Assembly (NCBI GenBank): GCA_023410905.1
Contig: JAEYPL010000295.1
Location: 1-11,799 of the forward strand
Direction of reading: 5' to 3'
Source of the DNA: Pseudomonadota bacterium
Lineage (GTDB): Bacteria; Pseudomonadota; Alphaproteobacteria; Rhizobiales; Hyphomicrobiaceae
Length of the DNA stretch: 11,799 nt
Position 1 is the first letter of the stretch; every line of letters starts with the position of its first letter. A program made the position numbers and the translations under genes. The notes below the pieces were generated by a model. It saw only the letters and a list, made by a program, of their open reading frames with translations. It was not told the origin of the DNA and ran no database searches. Below are positions 4,886-11,799 of the stretch, in pieces.

Positions 4886-6703
4886 CGGGTGGCGTGTCGG
4901 ACGCTCCTGGCGGATCGGACGTGGCCCGCCGAAAAGACGGCCCTGCCCGAGCAATGCGCCGAAGCCCAGCACCTCGGCGAGTTCCCGCTCTTCGCCAATG
5001 CGGCTCACGATGAGCGTGAAGCCGTAGCCGGAAAGATGCCGGCAAAGGTCGGCGGCCGGCACAATGCCGTGCGGTGCCGGCAAGCCCTGCAGGAAAATGC
5101 CGGCATCGAGCCGCACGAACTCGAAACCCTCCGCGGCCAGCATCTCGAAGTCCATGTCGAGATCGACCACATCGATGAGTGCGTAGCGCAGGCCTGCCTC
5201 GGAGAGCGCCGCCAGCGCCTGCCAGTGGGCAGGACCGAACGCGCGCACTTCCTCCTGCGGGATCGACATCACGAGCCGCGCGCCCAGCCGGACATCCGGG
5301 GCGAGCGCGCCACCGAGCGCCGCATGGAAATCGCCATCGCGCAGCGATTCGCCCGAGGCTATGGAGAACAGATCGGCCGCTGCACCACGCGCCGCGAACT
5401 CACCCGCAAGCCGGATGGTCTCGCTGAACGTCAACGCCTCGATGCGCGGCGTCAGGCCGGTTCCCGCCAAGCCTCCCATGAAGTTGCGCGGATCCAGGAT
5501 CTCGCCGCTCTCACTGTGCAGGCGTACCGACACCTCGAAATGCCGGGCCCTGCGATCATCAAGGCCGAGGATGGGATCGACGCACACATCAATACGGGCG
5601 GCATCGAGGGCGCGCTCCAACTCAGTGTGCAAGCTGCGTGCACCGGCCGCCCCAACACTCTCCGCCGACGGTGGCGAGAGGCTGTCGCGCATGTCATCAG
5701 CCATGTCGCGCAGCGCACCGATCTGCTCCTCGACATTGTCGAGCGCCGGGTTGTCGAGCACAGGGCTATCAAGCACAGGACTGGCGGGCGCCTGCACGAA
5801 CGCCTCGGCAAGTTCAGGCACGAGTTCAGCCATGGGCTCGGGGGCTACCGGCGCGCGCGGGGCCTCGACCTTTGCCGCTGGTCCATTGATCTGATCTGCG
5901 AGCCCCTTGATAAGGGACTGCATGATGGCAATGTCCTGCGCCCGCGGGTCTTCGATCTCTGCACTTGCGCGCGGGATCTCGGCTATCGCCTTTGCGATCG
6001 GCTTCTCGGCGGCAAGCGCGGCAAGTCCCTGCGCACGCGGACGCGCTGGCGGAGGCGGCGGACCACGTGTCGCCGCAGGTGCTGGTGGCGGCTTCTTGGC
6101 TGGCGGCGCGATCGCTTCACGCGCGGCAGGCGCTGCATTGCCTTGCCGCGGCGGGGGGGCGGCGGCCGACTTCGGCGGCGCAGTTGCCGGCGTCGGCTTA
6201 GCCTTTAGGGGCTCACCTGCACGCAGAGGCGGCTCACCCGCAACCGGCTTGCTTGGTCCCGGCCCTGCCTTCGGCAGCTCCGGACCTTTCGGACGCGCCT
6301 CAGGCGCACGGCTGCGATCCAGAACGCGTGGCGGCGGCCGCTCGACGGTCAACCCTCCGAGACGCGGCAACTCGCGTTCCATTTCGGAGCCGCGGCGCGC
6401 ACCCGTTAGGCGGCGCAGAGCAGCATTCTCGTCCGCGAGATGTGCAACTTCCTCGCTGAGGTCCGCCGCGTCCTGTCCACGGCGCACGAGCGCGTGCACG
6501 ACCAGCAGGCACCAGTAGACGCTCAGCGAGATGGCAACGGCGGACGCCATGCCAAACCCGAAGCTCGTGCGCAGCGCCATGCCAAGCGCGGCAATCACGA
6601 TCATCATCGACAAGTGCACGACAATCTCAGGCAACCAGCCACCCACGCCGGCTTCAGCCGGTTCATCGAGGGCATCGTCGCCGTAAGCTGCGGTATGTGT
6701 CAT
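4874..6703 (-). CDS. Membrane-anchored protein with degenerate EAL domain
   Basis: 609 residues from the ATG at 6703; GGAG lies about 9 nt upstream. Two hydrophobic helices (about 25-45 and 48-72) are followed by a short coiled coil (DLSEEVAHLADENAALRRL, 81-99), a long Pro/Ala/Lys linker (about 110-350) and a C-terminal EAL-type domain (about 357-600). The EAL fold is recognisable from ELERALDAARIDVCVDPIL, the end block LLGQGRLFGGPRPIR and GEERELAEVLG, but catalytic positions are changed: the EAL signature is Glu390-Val-Ser, the vNlS Asn is replaced (SIAS), the EiTE block is SIPQ, DDFG is DVVD (511-514), and the catalytic Lys is Arg531. A c-di-GMP phosphodiesterase therefore looks unlikely; c-di-GMP binding or a protein-protein role is the inference. 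It lies between uup and the HAD gene. No GGDEF, PAS or sensory domain is visible. Confidence 0.85.
   Translation of the reverse strand: MTHTAAYGDDALDEPAEAGVGGWLPEIVVHLSMMIVIAALGMALRTSFGFGMASAVAISLSVYWCLLVVHALVRRGQDAADLSEEVAHLADENAALRRLTGARRGSEMERELPRLGGLTVERPPPRVLDRSRAPEARPKGPELPKAGPGPSKPVAGEPPLRAGEPLKAKPTPATAPPKSAAAPPPRQGNAAPAAREAIAPPAKKPPPAPAATRGPPPPPARPRAQGLAALAAEKPIAKAIAEIPRASAEIEDPRAQDIAIMQSLIKGLADQINGPAAKVEAPRAPVAPEPMAELVPELAEAFVQAPASPVLDSPVLDNPALDNVEEQIGALRDMADDMRDSLSPPSAESVGAAGARSLHTELERALDAARIDVCVDPILGLDDRRARHFEVSVRLHSESGEILDPRNFMGGLAGTGLTPRIEALTFSETIRLAGEFAARGAAADLFSIASGESLRDGDFHAALGGALAPDVRLGARLVMSIPQEEVRAFGPAHWQALAALSEAGLRYALIDVVDLDMDFEMLAAEGFEFVRLDAGIFLQGLPAPHGIVPAADLCRHLSGYGFTLIVSRIGEERELAEVLGFGALLGQGRLFGGPRPIRQERPTRHPSAA
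5735..5779 (-). repeat. Triple five-residue repeat in the EAL protein linker
   Basis: Residues 309-323 read PVLDS, PVLDN, PALDN, three tandem copies of a Pro-Val-Leu-Asp unit encoded by 15-bp near-repeats. It sits in the disordered linker just before a predicted helix (VEEQIGALRDMADDMRD) that leads into the EAL domain. It looks like local slippage expansion. Confidence 0.6.
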
Positions 6704-6817
6704 CCCCGCACGCTCCGCCTCCAGTGATTCGACCCACTGTGAGTGTTCTCGCCGGGGTTCCGATTCGCAATGCTTGCGGCCGAACTGCCACCAGAAAAGG
6801 GCCAGAGTATCGGCGGT

Positions 6818-8659
6818 TCAGCGCTTTGATGACGCGCGGTGTTGCGCGATCTCATCACGCAGCAGCTCGAGTTCGAGCCAGGCGTTCTCCGCCTCGGCCA
6901 GCGCGGCCTCCGCTTGTGACAGGCGTGTGGTCGCCTTGTGAAACGTCTGTGGATCGCGGGTGAACAGATCCGGATCCGCGAGACGGCGCCCAAGGTCGGC
7001 GATTTCTGCTTCCAGCGCCGCCATTTGCTTCGGCAACGCTTCGAGCGCCTGTGTCTGCTTGTAGCTGAGCTTGCGCTGCGGACTTGCCGAGGCGCTCTCT
7101 TGCGCTGTTGTTTCAGTTGTATCCGCCGAGCGCGTTGCCGCGCGCGGCTTTGCTACCGGCTCCGCGCTGCTGCCCGCGCGCTGATTGAGCATGTCGGAAT
7201 AGCCGCCCGCATACTCGATCCAGCGGCCCTCGCCTTCCGACACGATGACGCCGGTCGCCACGCGGTCGAGGAAGTCGCGGTCGTGACTCACGAGGAGCAC
7301 CGTGCCTCCGTAGTCGGCGAGCAGCTCTTGCAGCAGGTCAAGCGTTTCGAGGTCGAGATCGTTGGTCGGCTCGTCGAGCACGAGCAGGTTCGATGGCCGC
7401 GCCAGAGCCCGCGCGAGCATGAGACGCCCGCGTTCCCCGCCCGAGAGCACGCTCAGGGGCGTGCGAGCCTGCTCAGGCGCGAACAGGAAGTCCTTCATGT
7501 AGCCGATGACATGACGCGCGCTGCCATTGACGATCACCTGATCGCCCCGCCCGCCCGTCAGGGCGTCGGCAAGTGTCCAGTCCGGCTTGAGTTGCTCGCG
7601 CCGCTGGTCGAGCGTCACCATTTCGAGGTTCGTGCCGAGCTTCACCGTGCCGCTATCGGGCGCGAGCGCACCGGTCAGCATGGCCAGCAATGTCGTCTTG
7701 CCGGCCCCGTTCGGCCCGATGATGCCGAGCCGGTCCCCGCGCGCGATTCGCAGCGAGAGGTCGCTCACGATGGGACGCTCGTCGAACGCCTTGGAGATGT
7801 GCTCGGCCTCAATGACGAGCTTGCCGGACGTGCCGCCTTCACTGACCGCGAAACGGACATTCCCGACCGGCCCGCGCGCATCCCGGCGCTCGGCGCGCAA
7901 ACTGTGCAGCTCCGCGACGCGTCGCACATTGCGTTTCCGACGCGCCGTGACGCCGCCATGCATCCAGCTTTCCTCACGCGCGATCTTGCGGTCGAGCTTG
8001 TGGCGTTCGAGCTCCTCCTGTTCGAGCACCTCGTCGCGCCACCCCTCGAAGGACGCAAATCCCTTGTCGAGCCGACGCGCGATACCGCGATCGATCCAGA
8101 CGGTCGTGTGTGTCAGCGTTTCGAGGAAGCGGCGGTCGTGGCTGATCAGAACGATCGCGGCCCGCAGGCTGGCCAGCTCCTTTTCGAGCCACTCGATAGC
8201 CGGGAGATCGAGATGGTTGGTCGGCTCGTCCAGCAGCAGAATATCCGGGCTCGATGCGAGCGCCCGCGCGATCGCCGCGCGGCGTGCCTCTCCGCCCGAG
8301 AGCTGCGCTGGATCCTCGCTCCCCGTGAGCCCCATGATCTCGAGCGCCGATTGTGCGAGGTAAGCGCCCTCGCCCTCGGCCAGCCCCGCCTCGACATAGG
8401 CCGCCACGCTCGCAAAACCGGAGAGGTCCGCTTCCTGCGGAAGATAGGCGACGCGAGCACCGGGATGGACGAAGCGCTCCCCCTGATCCGGCGCGACAAG
8501 CCCCGCCGCGATCTTGAGCAGAGTCGACTTGCCGGAGCCGTTGCGCCCGACGAGACCAATGCGGTCGCCCGCGCGCACGCTGACGTCGGCGCCGGAGAGC
8601 AGCGCCGTCCTGCCGAAGGTCAGATGAATGCCGGAAAGCCGGATGAGCTCGATTGCCAT
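6818..8659 (-). CDS. uup: ABC-F family ATPase, Uup-like
   Basis: 613 residues from the ATG at 8659; no clear Shine-Dalgarno, but the start MAIELIRLSGIHLTFG is the family form. Two ATP-binding cassettes: Walker A GRNGSGKST (38-46), signature LSGGE (120-124), Walker B LLLDEPTNHLD (141-151), His174; then Walker A GPNGAGKTT (315-323), signature LSGGER (405-410), Walker B LLVLDEPTNDLD (425-436), His459. Between them is the basic helical linker (about 200-265) that in ABC-F proteins reaches toward the ribosomal P-site tRNA. The C-terminal 85 residues (KLSYKQTQALEALPKQM onward) form the coiled-coil extension typical of Uup. There are no membrane segments. ABC-F proteins act on ribosomes; E. coli Uup is also linked to precise transposon excision. 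It follows the unknown membrane gene by 42 nt and is probably cotranscribed with it. Confidence 0.94.
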   Translation of the reverse strand: MAIELIRLSGIHLTFGRTALLSGADVSVRAGDRIGLVGRNGSGKSTLLKIAAGLVAPDQGERFVHPGARVAYLPQEADLSGFASVAAYVEAGLAEGEGAYLAQSALEIMGLTGSEDPAQLSGGEARRAAIARALASSPDILLLDEPTNHLDLPAIEWLEKELASLRAAIVLISHDRRFLETLTHTTVWIDRGIARRLDKGFASFEGWRDEVLEQEELERHKLDRKIAREESWMHGGVTARRKRNVRRVAELHSLRAERRDARGPVGNVRFAVSEGGTSGKLVIEAEHISKAFDERPIVSDLSLRIARGDRLGIIGPNGAGKTTLLAMLTGALAPDSGTVKLGTNLEMVTLDQRREQLKPDWTLADALTGGRGDQVIVNGSARHVIGYMKDFLFAPEQARTPLSVLSGGERGRLMLARALARPSNLLVLDEPTNDLDLETLDLLQELLADYGGTVLLVSHDRDFLDRVATGVIVSEGEGRWIEYAGGYSDMLNQRAGSSAEPVAKPRAATRSADTTETTAQESASASPQRKLSYKQTQALEALPKQMAALEAEIADLGRRLADPDLFTRDPQTFHKATTRLSQAEAALAEAENAWLELELLRDEIAQHRASSKR

Positions 8660-8701
8660 GCGGCGTATCTAGCGCGCCGAACGCGTGCGCACCAACAGAT
8701 C

Positions 8702-9286
8702 TTACCGCCGGCGCGCGATATCTCCGGCGGTGATCTCCGGGAGCCCCAACCGCGCGATCATCGAGGCCGGCGAAACCGAGGCCTCCATCCGGTCCAACGC
8801 AATCACCACGTCGCGGCGTGCATCGGGATGAACCAGGACGAGCTCGTGATGAATGCCGGACACTGTGGTGCGCATACGATGCGCAATGCCCTGGTACGCA
8901 TCGAGCGGCTCGCGGAACTTCCGCGCCGAAAAGAGGCCCTTCTCCGAAACCTCGACCATATTGCCGTCGATCTCGACGATGCCCCGGCTGCCAAAATCCG
9001 CGACGAGACGGCGCACGGGCACCAGGAACAGCGCAGACAGCATCGCGAGGCCTGCAACGACCTGGAGCGTCGCCAGCGGCTGCGCGAGCGCAAGGTTCAC
9101 GGCATCCGGCTTGCTGAAAGCTTCACTCGTCAGCAGAAACATGCCGCCGAAAAGCGCCGCCACCATAAGGCCCGCCACCGCGAGACCGAGCACCGCGTGC
9201 CAACGCGCCTTGATGTTCACGACGCGCACGAACGTGCTGTCGTCATTGGAGGCATTCACGAGAAGGTCGTCGGTGCGCGCAAGCAT
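8702..9286 (-). CDS. Hypothetical two-helix membrane protein with C-terminal cytoplasmic domain
   Basis: 194 residues from the ATG at 9286; no clear Shine-Dalgarno is seen upstream. I do not recognise a named family. A 29-residue polar N-terminus is followed by two membrane helices (about 31-53 and 70-91) and a soluble domain of about 100 residues. That domain opens with DFGSRGIVEIDGNMVEVSEK, then GLFSARKFREPLDAYQGIAHRMRT, then HHELVLVHPDARRDVVIAL: alternating beta strands that resemble the layout of membrane-attached PH-like domains, with 'a short beta strand, basic residues, then a turn' repeated. Similar sequences are, as I recall, present in related alphaproteobacteria next to translation genes, but this is not certain. 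It lies between rimM (156-nt gap) and uup (42-nt gap), and its upstream region has a CtrA-like box. Function unknown. Confidence 0.75.
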   Translation of the reverse strand: MLARTDDLLVNASNDDSTFVRVVNIKARWHAVLGLAVAGLMVAALFGGMFLLTSEAFSKPDAVNLALAQPLATLQVVAGLAMLSALFLVPVRRLVADFGSRGIVEIDGNMVEVSEKGLFSARKFREPLDAYQGIAHRMRTTVSGIHHELVLVHPDARRDVVIALDRMEASVSPASMIARLGLPEITAGDIARRR

Positions 9287-9313
9287 GAAAGTTGCCCAAA
9301 TATCTTGTTCAGA

Positions 9314-9352
9314 TGGCGGAATATTAGGTCCGCGCCATTAACGCCCGCCTAA
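9314..9352 (-). promoter_or_regulatory. CtrA-like box and inverted repeat upstream of the two-helix membrane gene
   Basis: TTAA, seven bases, CTAA at 9338-9352 matches the CtrA consensus TTAA-N7-TTAA at 7 of 8 positions, 52 nt before the ATG at 9286. Next to it on the gene side is an inverted repeat (TGGCG-C-GGA and TTCCGCCA on the - strand, 9337-9314) whose loop contains TAATAT, a good -10 look-alike (9326-9321). Spacing between the CtrA box and the -10 does not fit a standard CtrA-activated promoter, so this is tentative. Confidence 0.3.
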
Positions 9353-9442
9353 TCGTTTCGTTCCGTTCGTCCGCAATCGGCACGGCCTTATGGTTGCCGG
9401 ATCCGAGGAACCAAGCCGATACGTTAGATCTGGAAGCTGGAT

Positions 9443-9997
9443 TTAGGCTTGTGGAGGCTGTTCCTCGTCGGAGGATTCTTCGGAGGACTCCGGCATGATG
9501 ACCACGACCCTGCCGGCAGTCATGTCGACCTCCGGCACGAAGCGATCGTTGAACGGTATGTGCTCGGTACGCCGAGAGGCCGCAAGAGCGACCTCGATCA
9601 AATCGCCGGCACCAAAATTGTGTACGGCGACCACCCGACCGATTTCGGCCCCGTCCGGGCCGACAGCAGCCAGCCCGATCAGGTCCGCGTGATAGAACTC
9701 GTCCTCAGCCGGTGCAGGGAGCTGCGCGCGGTCGACGTAGAGATCGGTTCCCGCAAGCGCCTCGGCGGCGTTCCGGTCTGCCACGCCGGCAATGCGCGCG
9801 ATGACCCCCTTGGCCGTCACGCGGAGTACGCGGAGCTCCAGCTCACGCCCGAGCGTCGGCGCCGCAAGCCGACCATAGGCGCCGACATCCTCGGGCGCAT
9901 CCGCGTAGGAGCGCACGAGAACTTCGCCGCGCACGCCATGGGCGGCGACGATCCGGCCGAGCAGAATGCGCCCGTCCCGATCTCCACCGCCCGCCAT
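9443..9997 (-). CDS. rimM: Ribosome maturation factor RimM
   Basis: 184 residues. The ATG at 9997 is preferred over an in-frame TTG six bases upstream, because GGGAG lies 7 nt before the ATG but touches the TTG. The N-terminal RimM domain has the hallmark LGRIVAAHGVRGEVLV (13-28) and ends near YVDRAQLP (87-94); a PRC-barrel domain follows with FYHADLIGLAAV and GRVVAVHNFGAGDLIEV (120-136), then IPFNDRFVPEVD. RimM binds ribosomal protein uS19 and assists maturation of the 30S head. The last residues form an unusual acidic tail, PESSEESSDEEQPPQA. It starts 21 nt after the rpsP stop, so the two are cotranscribed, but trmD does not follow. Confidence 0.95.
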   Translation of the reverse strand: MAGGGDRDGRILLGRIVAAHGVRGEVLVRSYADAPEDVGAYGRLAAPTLGRELELRVLRVTAKGVIARIAGVADRNAAEALAGTDLYVDRAQLPAPAEDEFYHADLIGLAAVGPDGAEIGRVVAVHNFGAGDLIEVALAASRRTEHIPFNDRFVPEVDMTAGRVVVIMPESSEESSDEEQPPQA

Positions 9998-10018
9998 GCG
10001 CAATCTCCCGTGCAGGCT

Positions 10019-10390
10019 TTACGCCGCAGCGTCGCCGCTGCTCTCGGCGGCCTTCGCAGCAGCCTCGGCCGCCGCAGCTTCGCGCTCGAGGCGCTTCTTG
10101 CCGGGGGTTGCCTTCTCGGGGTTGTTGCGCGCGGTGCGCTTCATAAGGCCGGCCGCATCGAGGAAGCGGGCGACGCGGTCGGTCGGCTGCGCGCCGACAG
10201 AGAGCCAATGCTTCGCGCGGTCGAGGTCGAGCTTCACGCGGTCAGCATGATCCTTCGGCAGCATCGGGTTGTGCGTGCCGATCTGCTCGATGTAGCGGCC
10301 GTCGCGCGGGGCGGCAGCTTCGGCAACGACGATGTAGTAGTACGGGCGCTTCTTGGCGCCACCGCGCGAGAGGCGGATCTTCACGGACAT
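10019..10390 (-). CDS. rpsP: 30S ribosomal protein bS16
   Basis: 123 residues from the ATG at 10390, with AGGAG 7 nt upstream. The body is typical bS16: MSVKIRLSRGGAKKRPYYYI, APRDGRYIEQIGTHNPM, and GAQPTDRVARFLDAAGLM. The core ends near residue 83. The remaining about 40 residues are a charged extension (NNPEKATPGKKRLEREAAAA, then Ala/Glu/Ser), longer than the roughly 80-residue E. coli protein but of a kind often found in alphaproteobacteria. bS16 is a primary 16S rRNA-binding protein of the 30S body. Upstream lies the GNAT gene with a 51-nt gap; no obvious promoter was found in it, so transcription may come from ffh. Confidence 0.97.
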   Translation of the reverse strand: MSVKIRLSRGGAKKRPYYYIVVAEAAAPRDGRYIEQIGTHNPMLPKDHADRVKLDLDRAKHWLSVGAQPTDRVARFLDAAGLMKRTARNNPEKATPGKKRLEREAAAAEAAAKAAESSGDAAA

Positions 10391-10441
10391 TGCAGGTCTC
10401 CTGGTTTCGATTTCGTCTTGGGTACTCGGATCAACGTCATT

Positions 10442-10948
10442 TCATTTTGTATTCGCCGGGTGCCGCCAGACGTCGGCGACGGCCCCCCGCAATTCGAACT
10501 GGCTCTCGGGTTTGGCGCCGAGGCGGGTCGCCACTTTCTGCGAAGGCGTGTTGGCTGGCGAGATCAAGCTCATGGCGGTTTTCCAACCGAGCTGCTCGTA
10601 GGCGTACGTGCGCGCGCGCAGCGCCGCCTCAGTTGCATATCCACGGCCGCGTGCCGCGGGAACGAGGCCCCACATTACTTCAGGCTCCGGCCAGCCGTAC
10701 GGGTTCCACAGGCCGCTGTAGCCGACCCAGTCGCCGCTCGCTTTCTCCTCGATTACCCACGAGCCGTAGCCGCGCATCTGCCAATGGCCCATCTGCGTCG
10801 CCATCCGGCGCCAGGTATCTTCGACGCTGCACACGCCGCCGATGAAGCGCGCGCTTTCCTCGTCGCCGAGTAATGCGGCGAACGGCGCGAGATCCTGTTC
10901 GGTCCAGCCGCGCAGCCGCAGACGCTCGGTTTCAAGCGCAGGTGCCAT
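10442..10948 (-). CDS. GNAT-family N-acetyltransferase, RimJ/RimL-like
   Basis: 168 residues, usual length for the family. The start ATG (10948) lies 2 nt after the ffh stop, so translation may be coupled to ffh; only a weak AGAAG-type site, within the ffh end, is seen. The N-terminus LETERLRLRGWTEQDLAPFA is the classic RimJ/RimL-type opening. The acetyl-CoA pyrophosphate loop is Arg100-Gly-Arg-Gly103-Tyr-Ala105 (pattern R/Q-x-x-G-x-A), after the strand EVMWGLVPAARG; the second half has NTPSQKVATRLGA, the usual N-x-x-S-x-x-x-x-x-x-x-G element. It transfers acetyl groups to an amine, often the N-terminus of a ribosomal protein in the RimI/J/L subgroup; the substrate here is unknown. Its place between ffh and rpsP makes bS16 or another ribosomal protein an attractive but untested target. 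Confidence 0.9.
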   Translation of the reverse strand: MAPALETERLRLRGWTEQDLAPFAALLGDEESARFIGGVCSVEDTWRRMATQMGHWQMRGYGSWVIEEKASGDWVGYSGLWNPYGWPEPEVMWGLVPAARGRGYATEAALRARTYAYEQLGWKTAMSLISPANTPSQKVATRLGAKPESQFELRGAVADVWRHPANTK

Positions 10949-10950
10949 CG

Positions 10951-11799
10951 TTATTTCTTCTTTCCGGGCAGACCGGGCAGCGTGAAGCGTGGGCCCGCGC
11001 CACCAAGACCGGGAAGGCCCGGAAGACGCGGCATCGCCTTGTTGCCGAGCCCCGGCAGCGCCGGAGTCGGCGCTTTGCCAGCCGCGAGCTGATCGCGCAC
11101 GTCCTTCGGCAACTGCTCCAGCGCCTTGGGGTCGAGGCGCGCAAGCTCGGCCTGCATGCGCTCGACCTCGGCCGCATTGGGCACAGCCCCACCACCGAGC
11201 CCGAAGGCGCCGGCCATGCGCTGCATCATGCCCTTGTTCTTGCCCATCATCTTCATCATGTCCGCCATCTGGCGGTGCATCTTCAGAAGACGATTCACTT
11301 CCTCCGGGCGCGTCCCCGAGCCGGCCGCAATGCGACGCTTGCGCTTGCCGTCGAGAATCTTCGGATGACGGCGCTCGTACGGCGTCATGGACGAGATGAT
11401 GGCGCCCTGGCGCTTCATCATCTTGTCGTCGAAGCTCGACGAAGCCATCTGCTGCTTGATCTTGCCCATGCCGGGCATCATGCCCATGAGCCCGCCCATA
11501 CCGCCGAGCTTCTGCATCTGCTTGAGCTGCTCGCCGAGGTCCTCGAGATCAAACTCGCCCTTGCGCATTTTCTGCGCGATGGCCTGCGCCTTCTCGGCGT
11601 CGATCGTCTGAGCGGCTTTCTCGACGAGACTGACGACGTCACCCATGCCGAGAATACGGCCAGCAATACGCTGCGGATCAAAATCCTCGAGCGCATCCCA
11701 GCGCTCGCCGACACCGATCAGCTTGATGGGTTTGCCCGTGACCGCGCGCATGGAGAGCGCCGCACCGCCGCGCCCATCGCCATCGACACGGGTCAGCAC
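10951..11799 (-). CDS. ffh: Signal recognition particle protein Ffh (C-terminal part)
   Basis: The reading frame runs off the right edge; 282 codons of the C-terminal part are present, stop TAA at 10953-10951. The visible start VLTRVDGDGRGGAALSM is the end of the NG GTPase domain: the guanine-specificity TKxD motif appears as TRVD, and the closing G-domain loop has GGAAL. Then GKPIKLIGVGERWDALEDFDP and the M domain, which is rich in Met (GGLMGMMPGMGKIKQQM; HRQMADMMKMMGK) and contains the SRP-RNA-binding helix with RRIAAGSGTRPEEVNRLL. The M domain binds signal sequences and SRP RNA, delivering ribosomes to FtsY at the membrane. The C-terminus carries a Leu-Pro-Gly-rich extension (LPGLPGLGGAG, LPGLPGKKK). 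The downstream GNAT gene is nearly overlapping. SRP RNA is not in this window. Confidence 0.97.
   Translation of the reverse strand: MLTRVDGDGRGGAALSMRAVTGKPIKLIGVGERWDALEDFDPQRIAGRILGMGDVVSLVEKAAQTIDAEKAQAIAQKMRKGEFDLEDLGEQLKQMQKLGGMGGLMGMMPGMGKIKQQMASSSFDDKMMKRQGAIISSMTPYERRHPKILDGKRKRRIAAGSGTRPEEVNRLLKMHRQMADMMKMMGKNKGMMQRMAGAFGLGGGAVPNAAEVERMQAELARLDPKALEQLPKDVRDQLAAGKAPTPALPGLGNKAMPRLPGLPGLGGAGPRFTLPGLPGKKK

Noticed and set aside
4856..6208. A 450-codon open frame on the + strand opposite the EAL gene
   Set aside because: Same antisense effect; the product is Arg-rich and has no domain pattern, while the - strand frame shows membrane helices and an EAL fold.
8672..8716. 8-bp inverted repeat around the start of uup and the end of the upstream gene
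   Set aside because: The loop is about 29 nt and the arms are low-complexity GC repeats, common by chance at this base composition.
6938..9352. An 804-codon open frame on the + strand opposite uup and the two-helix membrane gene
   Set aside because: It is antisense to two well-supported genes. High G+C makes stop codons rare in the antisense frame; the translation is Arg/Ala/His-rich with no recognisable domain, and it spans a gene boundary.
9449..10873. A 474-codon open frame on the + strand opposite rimM, rpsP and the GNAT gene
   Set aside because: It crosses three conserved genes and their gaps; the conserved proteins on the - strand explain this stretch fully.

Overview
The window looks like the chromosome of an alphaproteobacterium, most likely of the Hyphomicrobiales (Rhizobiales). 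Evidence: high G+C; an Ffh with a Leu-Pro-Gly-rich C-terminal tail; a bS16 with a long Ala/Glu/Lys tail; a HAD phosphatase-like protein with a DVWGVFHDG motif; a membrane-anchored, degenerate EAL protein; and short sites resembling CtrA and CcrM sites. The order assignment is inference. No transposase, integrase, phage gene, CRISPR array, tRNA or rRNA was seen.

Layout. The + strand holds the left end: the 3' end of a TPR-type (TTC38-like) protein (1-186), then a translationally coupled pair, a small exported DUF6152-type protein (266-616) and a four-helix DUF6644-type membrane protein (616-1107). Everything else is on the - strand, read here from right to left in transcription order: the 3' part of ffh (10951-11799), a GNAT acetyltransferase starting 2 nt after ffh, rpsP and rimM (SRP and ribosome-maturation cluster); an unknown two-helix membrane protein (8702-9286) and the ABC-F ATPase Uup (6818-8659); a degenerate EAL-domain membrane protein (4874-6703) and a HAD-IIA protein (3874-4743); a DEAD-box RNA helicase with a long Arg/Gly-rich tail (1757-3580); and a GatB/YqeY protein (1120-1584), which converges on the DUF6644 gene.

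The main theme is RNA and translation: SRP protein, ribosomal protein bS16, 30S maturation factor RimM, ABC-F ATPase, RNA helicase and YqeY. The usual trmD-rplS continuation of the rpsP-rimM operon is absent immediately after rimM.

The most interesting unannotated item is the space between the HAD gene and the helicase. On the - strand it contains a sigma70-like promoter (TTGACG, 17 nt, CATATG), about 97 nt with two strong inverted repeats, and a short hairpin followed by six T. This is the layout of an independent small RNA gene, or of an attenuated leader of the RNA helicase. A second idea worth testing is that the DUF6152/DUF6644 pair is a CopC/CopD-like metal system, because the predicted mature exported protein begins with His-His.
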